A stretch of DNA of 9,871 nt from Acidobacteriaceae bacterium (GTDB lineage: Bacteria; Acidobacteriota; Terriglobia; Terriglobales; Acidobacteriaceae), in NCBI GenBank assembly GCA_003162255.1, contig PMMJ01000517.1, positions 14,769 through 24,639 on the forward strand, written 5' to 3'. This document shows, one piece after another, positions 1 through 6,769 of this stretch (positions are counted from its first letter, which is position 1; every line of letters begins with the position of its first letter). The position numbers were made by a program, and so were the translations under genes. Below the pieces are notes generated by a model. It saw only the letters and a program-made list of their open reading frames with translations. It ran no database searches and was not told the origin of the DNA.

Positions 1-658
1 CGCCACGGGTGGTCAGCACGAACGCGCCGGCAATGGCGGGCGCCCAGATGATCTGATCTTTAACCAGCCGCTTGACGTGCTCCAACACCGGGTATCCGAG
101 GTCGCTGGTTTCGGCGAGCGCGGTGTAGGCGTCGGCGCCGAGCAGCACCGCATAGGGGCCGTTGACACCGACGAGACGCAACCGGCTCAAGCTCTGGGCA
201 ATCGCATACGGGTATTCACGCACGTCGCCGGGAAGCGTCATGATCGGGTTGCTGGTCCCTTGACGGATGCCCCCAATGCCGGCGGCGGCATAGCCCTCGA
301 ATATGGCGGCGTCCTCGGCAAATGCGATTTGCCGCGCGGCGTCTTTCGCCGGTTGCCGGTCCGAGTCGTTCGCGCCACGATCGACGTCGTCGATCGCCTG
401 GCGATCCAGTTCGAACGGAACACGTAGCTCGACCAGCGCCTTAACCTCGCGCTGCCTCGCGACAATGCCTTTCGCAGGGGCGGTAATCGTGCGCAGGTGG
501 CCTGTGCCGGCGGCAGAGAGGCCGGTGCCGGCTGGCCCCTTCAGGTCGACGACGCGACGTCCGGCAAGGTAGCGCTTGAGCGTGCGTGATGTTTCCTCTT
601 CAATCTGAGCCCATGCCGAATCGGAAATGGGGGCAAGCTCGCGATGGAGATTATTCAT
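1..658 (-). CDS. enc: Family 1 encapsulin shell protein, C-terminus cut by the window edge
   Basis: Main shell protein of an encapsulin nanocompartment: an HK97-fold protein that self-assembles into a hollow cage around a cargo enzyme. I translated the minus strand from the ATG at 658-656. It begins MNNLHRELAPISDSAWAQIE, followed by SRTLKRYLAGRRVVDLKGP (residues 23-41) and, further on, LSRLRLVGVNGPYAVLLGAD; these are hallmark blocks of the linocin/CFP29 family. About 219 codons are open, and the family is usually 265-270 residues, so roughly 50 C-terminal residues lie beyond the left edge. The start is supported by an AAAGGAG ribosome site 9 nt upstream. The gene overlaps the end of the DyP peroxidase gene by 8 bp, the usual cargo-shell pairing. 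Family assignment is firm; the missing C-terminus cannot be judged. Confidence 0.95.
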   Translation of the reverse strand, partial: MNNLHRELAPISDSAWAQIEEETSRTLKRYLAGRRVVDLKGPAGTGLSAAGTGHLRTITAPAKGIVARQREVKALVELRVPFELDRQAIDDVDRGANDSDRQPAKDAARQIAFAEDAAIFEGYAAAGIGGIRQGTSNPIMTLPGDVREYPYAIAQSLSRLRLVGVNGPYAVLLGADAYTALAETSDLGYPVLEHVKRLVKDQIIWAPAIAGAFVLTTRG

Positions 659-1718
659 GGGGTATGTCTCCTTTGAGAGAACCGATGCCGAGCGAACCGT
701 CGCGCACCGATGGGATGGATGAAGAGGTTTCGGCCACCGCCGGAGCTGCGGGGGATTCCGCAGCCGCAGGCTGATCTTCGTTAGTTTGGTCCTCGGTCAC
801 GTTCTCCAGAAACGTCGCCGACGGCACGAAGAACAGATTTCCGGTGACGGCGCGGCTGAAGTCGAGCAACCGGTCATAGTTGCCGGGTGGACGCCCGACG
901 AACATGTTCTCGAGCATCTGCTCGATCGTGCGGGGCGAACGGCTGTAACCAATGAAATAGGTGCCAAATTCACCATGCGCGGGTCGGCCAAAGGGCATGT
1001 TGTCGCGCAGGATTTTAATCTCTTTTCCGTTCTCGACGATGGTAGTCAGCACGCTGTGCGCTGACGTTGGCTTGACGGAGTCGTCTAATTCGATGTCGGA
1101 AAGCTTGGTGCGGCCGATGATGCGTTCCTGAGCTTCGGTGGAGAGCACATTCCATGCCTCAAGATCGTGAAGATATTTCTGCACGATGACATAGCTGCCG
1201 CCGGCGAACGCAGCATCCTCCTCGCCGATGAGCACGGCGTCGATCGCTATCGCGCCGCTTGGATTCTCCGTCCCGTCGACGAAACCCAAGAGATCGCGAT
1301 CGTCGAAGTAACGGAAGCCGTGGACTTCGTCGACTGGCGCAACCGCATTTGCGATGCGCGCCATAACCTGCGTGGCCAGTTCGAAGCATAGATCCATGCG
1401 CTTGGCGCGGATGTGGAACAGCAAGTCTCCCGGTGTGGAAACCGCATGGCGCGCCGCGGAGCGAATCTCCCGGAAGGGATGCAGCTCTGCCGGCCGCGGC
1501 GGCCCAAAAAGGCGGTCCCACGCCTCGGACCCGAATCCGAGGACGCAGGAAAGTCCTCCTTCCAGGTCGCGAAATTCCACCGCGCGCACCAGCGCGGCAA
1601 GGTCTCCGCAGAACGAGCGCACGATGGCGCGATTCTCAGATCCCCGGTTGAGCGTCGCGACCAGGAAGATGGCGGCGCGAGTAAGCGGCGCCGCTACTGC
1701 CTGCGCGAGGGCAGGCAA
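651..1718 (-). CDS. dyp: DyP-type heme peroxidase, encapsulin cargo
   Basis: Dye-decolorizing peroxidase of the encapsulated bacterial type; it uses heme b and hydrogen peroxide to oxidise organic or metal substrates and acts inside the encapsulin shell. In 355 residues one sees the N-terminal ferredoxin-like block (APLTRAAIFLV, 10-20), LSCVLGFGSEAWDRLFG (56-72), the DyP signature GFVDGTENP (145-153) with distal Asp148, the expected proximal heme ligand His221 in KPTSAHSVLTT, and distal Arg238 in LRDNMPFG. The C-terminus is a cargo-loading peptide. The start taken is a TTG: no ATG or GTG occurs in this frame before the stop codon at about 1820, and family alignment (APLT..AIFLV near residue 10) agrees. 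The stop TAA lies inside the first codons of the encapsulin gene. Function is firm; the exact start is less so. Confidence 0.95.
   Translation of the reverse strand: MPALAQAVAAPLTRAAIFLVATLNRGSENRAIVRSFCGDLAALVRAVEFRDLEGGLSCVLGFGSEAWDRLFGPPRPAELHPFREIRSAARHAVSTPGDLLFHIRAKRMDLCFELATQVMARIANAVAPVDEVHGFRYFDDRDLLGFVDGTENPSGAIAIDAVLIGEEDAAFAGGSYVIVQKYLHDLEAWNVLSTEAQERIIGRTKLSDIELDDSVKPTSAHSVLTTIVENGKEIKILRDNMPFGRPAHGEFGTYFIGYSRSPRTIEQMLENMFVGRPPGNYDRLLDFSRAVTGNLFFVPSATFLENVTEDQTNEDQPAAAESPAAPAVAETSSSIPSVRDGSLGIGSLKGDIPHE
668..674 (-). promoter_or_regulatory. Ribosome binding site of the encapsulin gene
   Basis: AAAGGAG on the minus strand, with 9 nt to the encapsulin ATG. It lies inside the DyP coding sequence, over codons of the cargo-loading peptide (Leu-Lys-Gly). 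It decides the encapsulin start and suggests translation coupled to the peroxidase. Confidence 0.75.
669..701 (-). other. Encapsulin cargo-loading peptide coding segment at the DyP C-terminus
   Basis: Codons 340-350 of the DyP gene read DGSLGIGSLKG. This matches the known cargo-loading peptide of encapsulin-associated DyP peroxidases (core LGIGSLK), which docks on the inner face of the shell. A low-complexity Ala/Pro/Glu/Ser-rich linker (about residues 311-338) separates it from the folded peroxidase, as expected for a tethered cargo. Five further residues (DIPHE) follow the motif. Confidence 0.93.
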
Positions 1719-1935
1719 TGCACCTGCCGCTTCGGGCGTGCTCGTTAGGTCGGGATGGGGATCGGTCTTTATCAGGTGTCGTCCCAGGAGCGTGCGCGAA
1801 TTTCGCCCCCCGAAATGTTACGCTCGCCTCTTGTGTGAAAGTTCGCCCTGCAAGCTTACCATCGGCTGTCAAACCGTTTGAGCTTCGGATCGACGACAGC
1901 GCTGTTGTTTCCTAGCTGGCGCGCGCCAAGCCGTC

Positions 1936-1961
1936 TAGTTCCGGCCCCGCTTGCCGGACTA
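1936..1961 (-). other. Bulged hairpin at the end of the siroheme synthesis gene, possible weak terminator
   Basis: On the minus strand TAGTCCGG pairs with CCGGAACTA (one bulged A) around a 9-nt loop. The first stem arm contains the TAG stop codon of the upstream gene. No T-run follows, so it is not a canonical intrinsic terminator; it might slow transcription or protect the 3' end. The rest of the 240-bp gap 1719-1958 holds a 12-bp palindrome TGGCGCGCGCCA at 1917-1928 and no gene that I can support. Confidence 0.3.
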
Positions 1962-2570
1962 AATTCTGCGGCGTGTTGCACGCGTCCACTGTCGTCGGAA
2001 GCTGAGGAATGCCTTGTGCCCGGCAATTTCCGCCAGTCGATCGCGCTTCTTGTCCAAAGGCATACCCGCACTCAGAAACCGTTGCCGGAGTTTTCCGATG
2101 TGCTCTACAAATGGTCCCCACTCGGGCCCAAATTGCAGTTCCAACTCCTGGCGTAGCCGCGCCGCCAAGGCTGGACTGTTTCCCTCGGTGGAGATCGCAA
2201 TCTGCAGCCGCCCTCGGCGCATCACGGCCGGATAAAAAAAGTCGCAGTGTTCGGGATCGTCGACCACGTTGCAGAACACTCCCCTAGCTCGGCAGGCGCG
2301 AAACACGGCGCAGTTTGATGCCGCGGAATTGGTGGCTGCCACCACTAGAAATGCACCTCGCAAGTCGCGCGCCGAAAATGCCCGGCGGCGCCACGCCAGC
2401 TTGCCCGATTGCGCTCTCTCGCGAATCCAGCGAACTGCTTTCGGAGCGACGACGACGACCCGCGCTCCGTGGCTCAGCAACCCCGCAGCCTTGGCGGCCG
2501 CAATTCGTCCCGCGCCGACGACTAGGCAGGTGCGTCCTTGGAGTCGAAGCAGGATGGGGAACGAAGTCAT
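1959..2570 (-). CDS. Precorrin-2 dehydrogenase / sirohydrochlorin ferrochelatase (Met8p / CysG N-domain type)
   Basis: Cytoplasmic enzyme for the last steps of siroheme synthesis: NAD-dependent oxidation of precorrin-2 to sirohydrochlorin and, in bifunctional members, Fe2+ insertion. The 203-residue protein has the Rossmann motif LVVGAGRIAAAKAAGLL (16-32), the active-site block CNVVDDPEHCDFFYPAV (100-116) with Asp104, which corresponds to the catalytic Asp in CysG, and the conserved STEGNSPALAARLR (127-140). Length fits stand-alone Met8p-like proteins; no SUMT methyltransferase domain is attached. The start is the ATG at 2570, with GGAGG 4 nt upstream; a longer open frame to 2669 lacks family similarity and would cover the probable operator. 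It is divergent from dsrA, whose product needs siroheme, so a supply role for DsrAB is a good inference. Whether it also chelates iron cannot be read from sequence alone. Confidence 0.9.
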   Translation of the reverse strand: MTSFPILLRLQGRTCLVVGAGRIAAAKAAGLLSHGARVVVVAPKAVRWIRERAQSGKLAWRRRAFSARDLRGAFLVVAATNSAASNCAVFRACRARGVFCNVVDDPEHCDFFYPAVMRRGRLQIAISTEGNSPALAARLRQELELQFGPEWGPFVEHIGKLRQRFLSAGMPLDKKRDRLAEIAGHKAFLSFRRQWTRATRRRI

Positions 2571-2676
2571 GTAGCCTCCGGCGGATTCTACCGCGCCATC
2601 GTATCGTAAAAATTCAACAGAAGCTAAGTTCGCATGGCAGCGCGATTTACAGCTCCGACAGGGTCTCACGGCGCCT

Positions 2677-2692
2677 GGTGATGCACGTCACA
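2677..2692. promoter_or_regulatory. CRP/FNR-family operator-like palindrome between divergent genes
   Basis: GGTGATGCACGTCACA holds the half-sites GTGA and TCAC separated by 6 nt, the spacing and sequence bound by CRP/FNR-family regulators (consensus TGTGA-N6-TCACA). In sulfate reducers the family member HcpR uses nearly the same motif. The centre (2684.5) lies 114.5 bp from both the dsrA start (2799) and the siroheme gene start (2570), in the 228-bp intergenic region 2571-2798. A single regulator could therefore control both directions. Which protein binds, and whether it activates, is unknown. Confidence 0.6.
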
Positions 2693-2710
2693 TCGTAGAT
2701 TCTTATTCTC

Positions 2711-2719
2711 TATTAAACT
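2711..2719 (+). promoter_or_regulatory. Possible -10 region of the dsr operon promoter
   Basis: TATTAAACT is the most AT-rich -10-like stretch downstream of the CRP/FNR-like palindrome. If TAAACT (2714-2719) is the -10, transcription would start near 2726 and the palindrome would be centred near -41.5, the class II activator position. There is no good -35 hexamer, which fits an activator-dependent promoter. This is inference from spacing only. Confidence 0.3.
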
Positions 2720-2798
2720 AATCGTGTATCTGTAGTATCCGGGCGCTGGTGGCCCCAGACTCTTCAGAACCATCGTTTCGAAGCCGGGGAGACGCCTG

Positions 2799-3989
2799 AT
2801 GCCCGACGACAAGCCGAAAGCCGAATTGCTCGACGAACTGGCAAAAGGGCCGTGGCCCAGTTTCGTCAAGGAGATCAAGTCGGCTGGCCAAACCAGCGTT
2901 AGCGCTCGGGATCTCCTCCGCCAGTTGGAACTTTCCTACGAAGAGAAGAAGGGGCATTGGAAGCACGGTGGTCTGGTCGGCGTGCTCGGCTATGGCGGTG
3001 GCGTCATCGGGCGCTACAGCGACGTTGGGGAGCAGTTTCCCAACGTCGCCCAGTTCCACACCATGCGCGTCAACCAACCCGCAGGCTGGTTTTATACCAG
3101 CGACGCCCTTCGCACCATCTGCGACATATGGGAGCGTCACGGCTCTGGGCTTACCAACATGCACGGATCCACCGGCGACCTCATTCTGCTGGGCGCCCGC
3201 ACCGCTGAACTTGAGCCGGCATTTCAAGAGTTGGCGCAGGCCGGGTTCGACCTGGGCGGCTCCGGATCTTCGTTTCGTACGCCTTCCTGCTGCGTCGGCA
3301 TGGCCCGCTGCGAATGGGCCTGTTATGACGCGATGAAGCTGTGCTATGACCTGACCATGGCCTACCAGGACGAAATGCATCGTCCGCCCTTCCCTTATAA
3401 GTTCAAAATCAAGTGCGCCGCCTGCCCAAATGATTGCGTGGCGGCCATTGCCCGCGCTGATCTTTCCATCATCGGTACTTGGACGGACGCGATTCAGGTG
3501 GACGAGAGTGCCGTAATGAAGTACGCGTCCGATGGGCTCAACATCCAGAAGGACGTTTGTGATCTTTGCCCCAGCAAGTGCATGGCATGGGATGGCCGCA
3601 GTCTCAGCATTGAAAATCACGAATGCGTGCGCTGCATGCACTGCATCAATGTCATGCCGCAAGCGCTGCGGCCCGGCAAGGAGCGCGGAGCGGTCATCAT
3701 GATTGGTGGCAAGGCGCCGATCATGCAAGGCGCACTGCTTTCTTCTGTCCTGGTTCCCTTCGTCGCCGCGGATGAATTGCTGGATACGTTGAAAGAGTTG
3801 CTCCGTCGCATCTGGGATTTCTGGGACGAATACGGCAACAACCGGGAGCGGGTCGGTGAAATGATCCAGCGCGTGGGGCTGCCCGCCTTCCTCGACGGCA
3901 TCGGGCTGGAGCCAGTGCCGGAGATGGTTTCCACGCCTCGCGACAATCCCTACATTTTCTATCAGGCTGCGAAGGATGGTGAGAAATGA
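2799..3989 (+). CDS. dsrA: Dissimilatory sulfite reductase alpha subunit DsrA
   Basis: Alpha subunit of the cytoplasmic siroheme enzyme DsrAB, which reduces sulfite with DsrC as co-substrate or runs in reverse in sulfur oxidisers. In 396 residues: WKHGGLVGVLGYGGGVIGRY (54-73), GSGLTNMHGSTGD (115-127), the siroheme-[4Fe-4S] cysteines C165-x5-C171 and C209-x3-C213, and a ferredoxin domain with C257/C261 and C276-x2-C279-x2-C282. The NMHGSTG block resembles reductive-type DsrA as I recall it (oxidative forms tend to TFHGQTG), so a reductive enzyme is favoured. It is shorter than the 410-440 residues usual for the family, mostly before the ferredoxin cysteines. The start ATG has GGGGAG 7 nt upstream. 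The stop overlaps the dsrB start (ATGA). First gene of the operon. Confidence 0.97.
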   Translation: MPDDKPKAELLDELAKGPWPSFVKEIKSAGQTSVSARDLLRQLELSYEEKKGHWKHGGLVGVLGYGGGVIGRYSDVGEQFPNVAQFHTMRVNQPAGWFYTSDALRTICDIWERHGSGLTNMHGSTGDLILLGARTAELEPAFQELAQAGFDLGGSGSSFRTPSCCVGMARCEWACYDAMKLCYDLTMAYQDEMHRPPFPYKFKIKCAACPNDCVAAIARADLSIIGTWTDAIQVDESAVMKYASDGLNIQKDVCDLCPSKCMAWDGRSLSIENHECVRCMHCINVMPQALRPGKERGAVIMIGGKAPIMQGALLSSVLVPFVAADELLDTLKELLRRIWDFWDEYGNNRERVGEMIQRVGLPAFLDGIGLEPVPEMVSTPRDNPYIFYQAAKDGEK

Positions 3990-5068
3990 GCGCCACATCC
4001 GAGCCTCGACTCACCGACATCGGGCCGCCGCATTACGAAAAGTATCTCCATCCCCTGATCAAGAAAAACTACGGCCAGTGGAAATACCACGAAAATCTGG
4101 CCCCCGGCGTCTATTGTCATGTCGCGGAATCGGGCGACCGCATCTACACGGTGCGCGCGGGCACACCGCGCCTGCTGAGCATCCACACGCTGCGCGTCTT
4201 TGCCGACCTGTCTGACAAATACTCTGGCGGCTATCTGCGCTTCACCAGCCGCAACAATCTCGAGTTTCTGCTCGACGATCCGGCTCGGATCGAGCCGCTG
4301 AAGCAGGAACTGATCGCCCTGGGATATCCGGTGGGCGGCACTAACAACGCCATCAGCAACATCGTGCACACCCAGGGATGGATCCACTGCCACTCCTCGG
4401 CAACCGATGCTTCAGGCCTGGTCAAGTGTGTGATGGATGCTGTCTACGACCGCTTCACGCACGAGGATCTTCCGGCGAAATTGCGCATTGCAGTGGCCTG
4501 CTGCCTCAATATGTGTGGCGCGGTGCATTGTTCCGACATCGCCATCCTCGGCGTTCACCGTCTTCCCCCGAAGGTTCAGCATGGCACGCTGCCCAAGGTG
4601 TGCGAGGTCCCAACTTTGATCGCCGCCTGCCCGACCGGAGCGATTCGTCCGGCGATCGTGGACGGCAAGAATTCCGTCGCAGTCGTGGAACAGCAGTGCA
4701 TGTATTGCGGCAATTGCTACACCGTATGCCCCGCCATGCCCATGAACAATGCGGAGAACGACGGTTTGTCCATCTGGGTGGGCGGCAAGGTGAGTAATGC
4801 GCGGAGCGCGCCCAAGTTTTCCAAGCTGGCGATTCCCTTCCTCCCCAATAATCCTCCGCGCTGGCCTGAGGTGGTTGAGGCCGTTGTGAAGATTGTGGAT
4901 GTCTACGCGAGGCACGCGCGCAAATACGAGCGGGTGGGCGAGTGGATCGAGCGCATCGGCTGGCCGCGCTTCTTCCAACTGACCGGGTTCGAGTTTACGC
5001 GCTATCACATCGACGACTTCAAACATGCGGCACTGACGTACGCGCGGTCGGCACACGTTCGATATTGA
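3986..5068 (+). CDS. dsrB: Dissimilatory sulfite reductase beta subunit DsrB
   Basis: Beta subunit of DsrAB, carrying the catalytically competent siroheme-[4Fe-4S] centre in the alpha2-beta2 enzyme. In 360 residues: GGYLRFTSRNNLEFLL (81-96), HTQGWIHCHS (128-137) with C135, and ACCLNMCGAVHCSDIAILGV (171-190) with C172, C173 and C177. Together these are the four cluster ligands known for DsrB. The inserted ferredoxin domain has C215 in AACPTGAI and C238-x2-C241-x2-C244-x3-C248-P. All expected ligands are present, so the protein looks functional. Length is close to the usual 360-380. It starts in a 4-bp ATGA overlap with dsrA, which implies coupled translation for 1:1 subunits. No dsrD follows; the next gene, 36 bp downstream, is a dsrL homologue. 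Confidence 0.97.
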   Translation: MSATSEPRLTDIGPPHYEKYLHPLIKKNYGQWKYHENLAPGVYCHVAESGDRIYTVRAGTPRLLSIHTLRVFADLSDKYSGGYLRFTSRNNLEFLLDDPARIEPLKQELIALGYPVGGTNNAISNIVHTQGWIHCHSSATDASGLVKCVMDAVYDRFTHEDLPAKLRIAVACCLNMCGAVHCSDIAILGVHRLPPKVQHGTLPKVCEVPTLIAACPTGAIRPAIVDGKNSVAVVEQQCMYCGNCYTVCPAMPMNNAENDGLSIWVGGKVSNARSAPKFSKLAIPFLPNNPPRWPEVVEAVVKIVDVYARHARKYERVGEWIERIGWPRFFQLTGFEFTRYHIDDFKHAALTYARSAHVRY

Positions 5069-5104
5069 AATCTCCAATCCTCCCCCTAGCGAGGAAGCTG
5101 GCTG

Positions 5105-6751
5105 ATGGGGCTGTTCAAGGAAGTCAAGAAACCGCTGATTCGAAGCGTGGCGGCGGCCAGCGAGATCAGCCAGCTGCGTCCTCGTTTTGTCCCCAAAGCG
5201 CCGCCGTGTGCCTCGGGTTGCCCCAACGGCAACGAGATTCGCGAGTTGCTGGTAATCATCGCGCAAGCCAAAGACTATGGGCTGACCCGCGAGCAGGCTT
5301 TCGAACGCGTCTGGAAACAGATCGTGGAACGCAACCCTTTCCCCGCGGTCACGGGCCGGATTTGTCCGCACCCTTGCGAAACGGCGTGTAACCGTGCCGC
5401 CAAGGATGGGCCGGTGGCGTTCAATGCGATCGAACGCGCGATCGGCGATTTTGGGATTGCCAACAAGCTGAAGCTCTCGCGGCTCGTAGCCCAACCCCGC
5501 GCGGAAAAAGTTGCCGTCATTGGCGCGGGTCCGGCAGGGTTGTCCTGCGCTTATCAATTAGTCCGTCGCGGATACGCGGTCACCGTTTTCGAAGCGCTCG
5601 GCGAGCCGGGAGGCATGTTGCGTTACGGCATTCCGGAATTCCGCTTGCCGCGTGAAGTTCTTGCCGTGGAGATCGGCCGCATTCTCGATCTCGGGGTCGA
5701 GCTGAGGCGCGATTGCGCGGTGGGCAAAGACATTTCCCTGGAGCAACTGCGCCGTGAATATGCAGCCGTGTTCGCCGGCATTGGCGCGCAAAAAGAGATC
5801 CGGTTGAATCTGGCAGGCGAGGATGCGCCGAACGTGCTCAGCGGAATCGAGTTCTTGAGGCGCGTAAACCGCGGCGAAAGGGTCGATGTAGGCGGCCGGT
5901 TAGTGGTAGTGGGCGCGGGCGGCACCGCCTGCGATGTAGCCCGCCTGAGCAGAAGACTGGGGGCCGAGGTAACCATGTTGGGCTTGGAGTTGACCGCCAC
6001 GAAGTCCGAGGCCGAGTACGCGCGCGAAGAAGGTGTGCGCATCGAATGCTCCGCCGTTCCCTTGGAGATATTGCGGCGGAACGGACGCGCGGTTGGAGTG
6101 CGCTGTGTCCGCGTAAAACTGGGGCCCTCAAATTCCGGCGGCACTCCACCAGAGGCGTCCGAGACGGTCAGCGAATTTGACCTGGAAGCAGACAGCATCA
6201 TTGTTGCCGTCCAACAGCAGCCGGACTTCCGGGGTGTGGAAACCCTACCCAACGGCAACGGATGGATCAAGACTGACGACTGGGGCAGAACCGCCGTTGA
6301 CGGAATTTTCGCCGGCGGCGACGGAGCGGGACTGGGCATCGCCACCGTTGCCATTGCCCAGGGCCGGTTGGCAGCCGAAGCGATCGATGCTCGCTTTCAG
6401 GGACACACGCTGGAAAGGCCGCCCGCGCTGCCTGCCATCGCAACAGAAAAGCTGAGGCTTGACTGGTATCCCGCGGCCCCGCGGCGCGAACCGCAGCGGG
6501 TCTCAGCTGCCGAACGCGAACTCAGCACCGAGGTCGAGATCGGCTTAACGGAAACCGAAGTGCTCGAAGAAGCCAAGCGCTGCATGTCGTGCGGCATGTG
6601 CATGGATTGCGAAACCTGCTGGATGTATTGCAGCAATAACTGCTTCGTAAGGCTTCCGAAAGGCGAACATTGCAAGATCAAGCTTGAAGTCTGCAACGGC
6701 TGTAAGAAGTGTGCCGAGGCATGTCCGAGCGGATATATCGAACTAAGTTGA
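5105..6751 (+). CDS. dsrL: DsrL-type iron-sulfur flavoprotein, NAD(P)H:acceptor oxidoreductase
   Basis: Cytoplasmic FAD/Fe-S protein of the glutamate synthase small-subunit (GltD) superfamily, known to pass electrons between NAD(P)(H) and DsrAB. Domains in 548 residues: an N-terminal cysteine-rich cluster domain (C35, C39, C87, C91, C95), FAD Rossmann motif VIGAGPAGLSCAY (138-150), nucleotide Rossmann motif VVVGAGGTACDVARL (267-281), a second FAD contact AGGDGAGLGIATVAIAQG (403-420), and a C-terminal ferredoxin region with C493-x2-C496-x2-C499 and further cysteines, ending in C530-x2-C533-x2-C536-x3-C540-P. That tail and its place between dsrB and dsrC separate it from plain GltD or NfnB. The strand following the nucleotide motif ends MLGLE (291-295) instead of the NADP-type YRR. 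It is about 100 residues shorter than the long sulfur-oxidiser DsrL. GAGGAA lies 8 nt before the ATG. Confidence 0.87.
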   Translation: MGLFKEVKKPLIRSVAAASEISQLRPRFVPKAPPCASGCPNGNEIRELLVIIAQAKDYGLTREQAFERVWKQIVERNPFPAVTGRICPHPCETACNRAAKDGPVAFNAIERAIGDFGIANKLKLSRLVAQPRAEKVAVIGAGPAGLSCAYQLVRRGYAVTVFEALGEPGGMLRYGIPEFRLPREVLAVEIGRILDLGVELRRDCAVGKDISLEQLRREYAAVFAGIGAQKEIRLNLAGEDAPNVLSGIEFLRRVNRGERVDVGGRLVVVGAGGTACDVARLSRRLGAEVTMLGLELTATKSEAEYAREEGVRIECSAVPLEILRRNGRAVGVRCVRVKLGPSNSGGTPPEASETVSEFDLEADSIIVAVQQQPDFRGVETLPNGNGWIKTDDWGRTAVDGIFAGGDGAGLGIATVAIAQGRLAAEAIDARFQGHTLERPPALPAIATEKLRLDWYPAAPRREPQRVSAAERELSTEVEIGLTETEVLEEAKRCMSCGMCMDCETCWMYCSNNCFVRLPKGEHCKIKLEVCNGCKKCAEACPSGYIELS

Positions 6752-6769
6752 TAACCAAGGAGAGCAACT

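Noticed and set aside
77..572. Plus-strand open frames over the first 600 bases
   Set aside because: They lie opposite the encapsulin gene, whose minus-strand translation is unmistakable.
1867..1872. Perfect TTGACA on the minus strand upstream of the DyP gene
   Set aside because: No acceptable -10 hexamer lies 16-18 nt downstream (AGGGCG at 17 nt), so I do not call a promoter.
2571..2669. N-terminal extension of the siroheme synthesis gene to 2669
   Set aside because: The extra 33 residues do not resemble the family, whereas the ATG at 2570 has a GGAGG site and gives the usual N-terminus.
2718..3998. 426-codon open frame on the minus strand opposite dsrA
   Set aside because: It is a shadow of the GC-rich dsrA coding sequence; the plus-strand frame carries all DsrA motifs, and the antisense product has no recognisable domain.
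4412..5557. 381-codon open frame on the minus strand opposite dsrB and dsrL
   Set aside because: It spans the dsrB-dsrL junction in antisense, has no family pattern, and opposes two clear genes.
5105..6751. Reading the flavoprotein as glutamate synthase small subunit or NfnB
   Set aside because: The C-terminal cysteine-rich ferredoxin region and the position between dsrB and dsrC fit DsrL, and no glutamate synthase large subunit is nearby.
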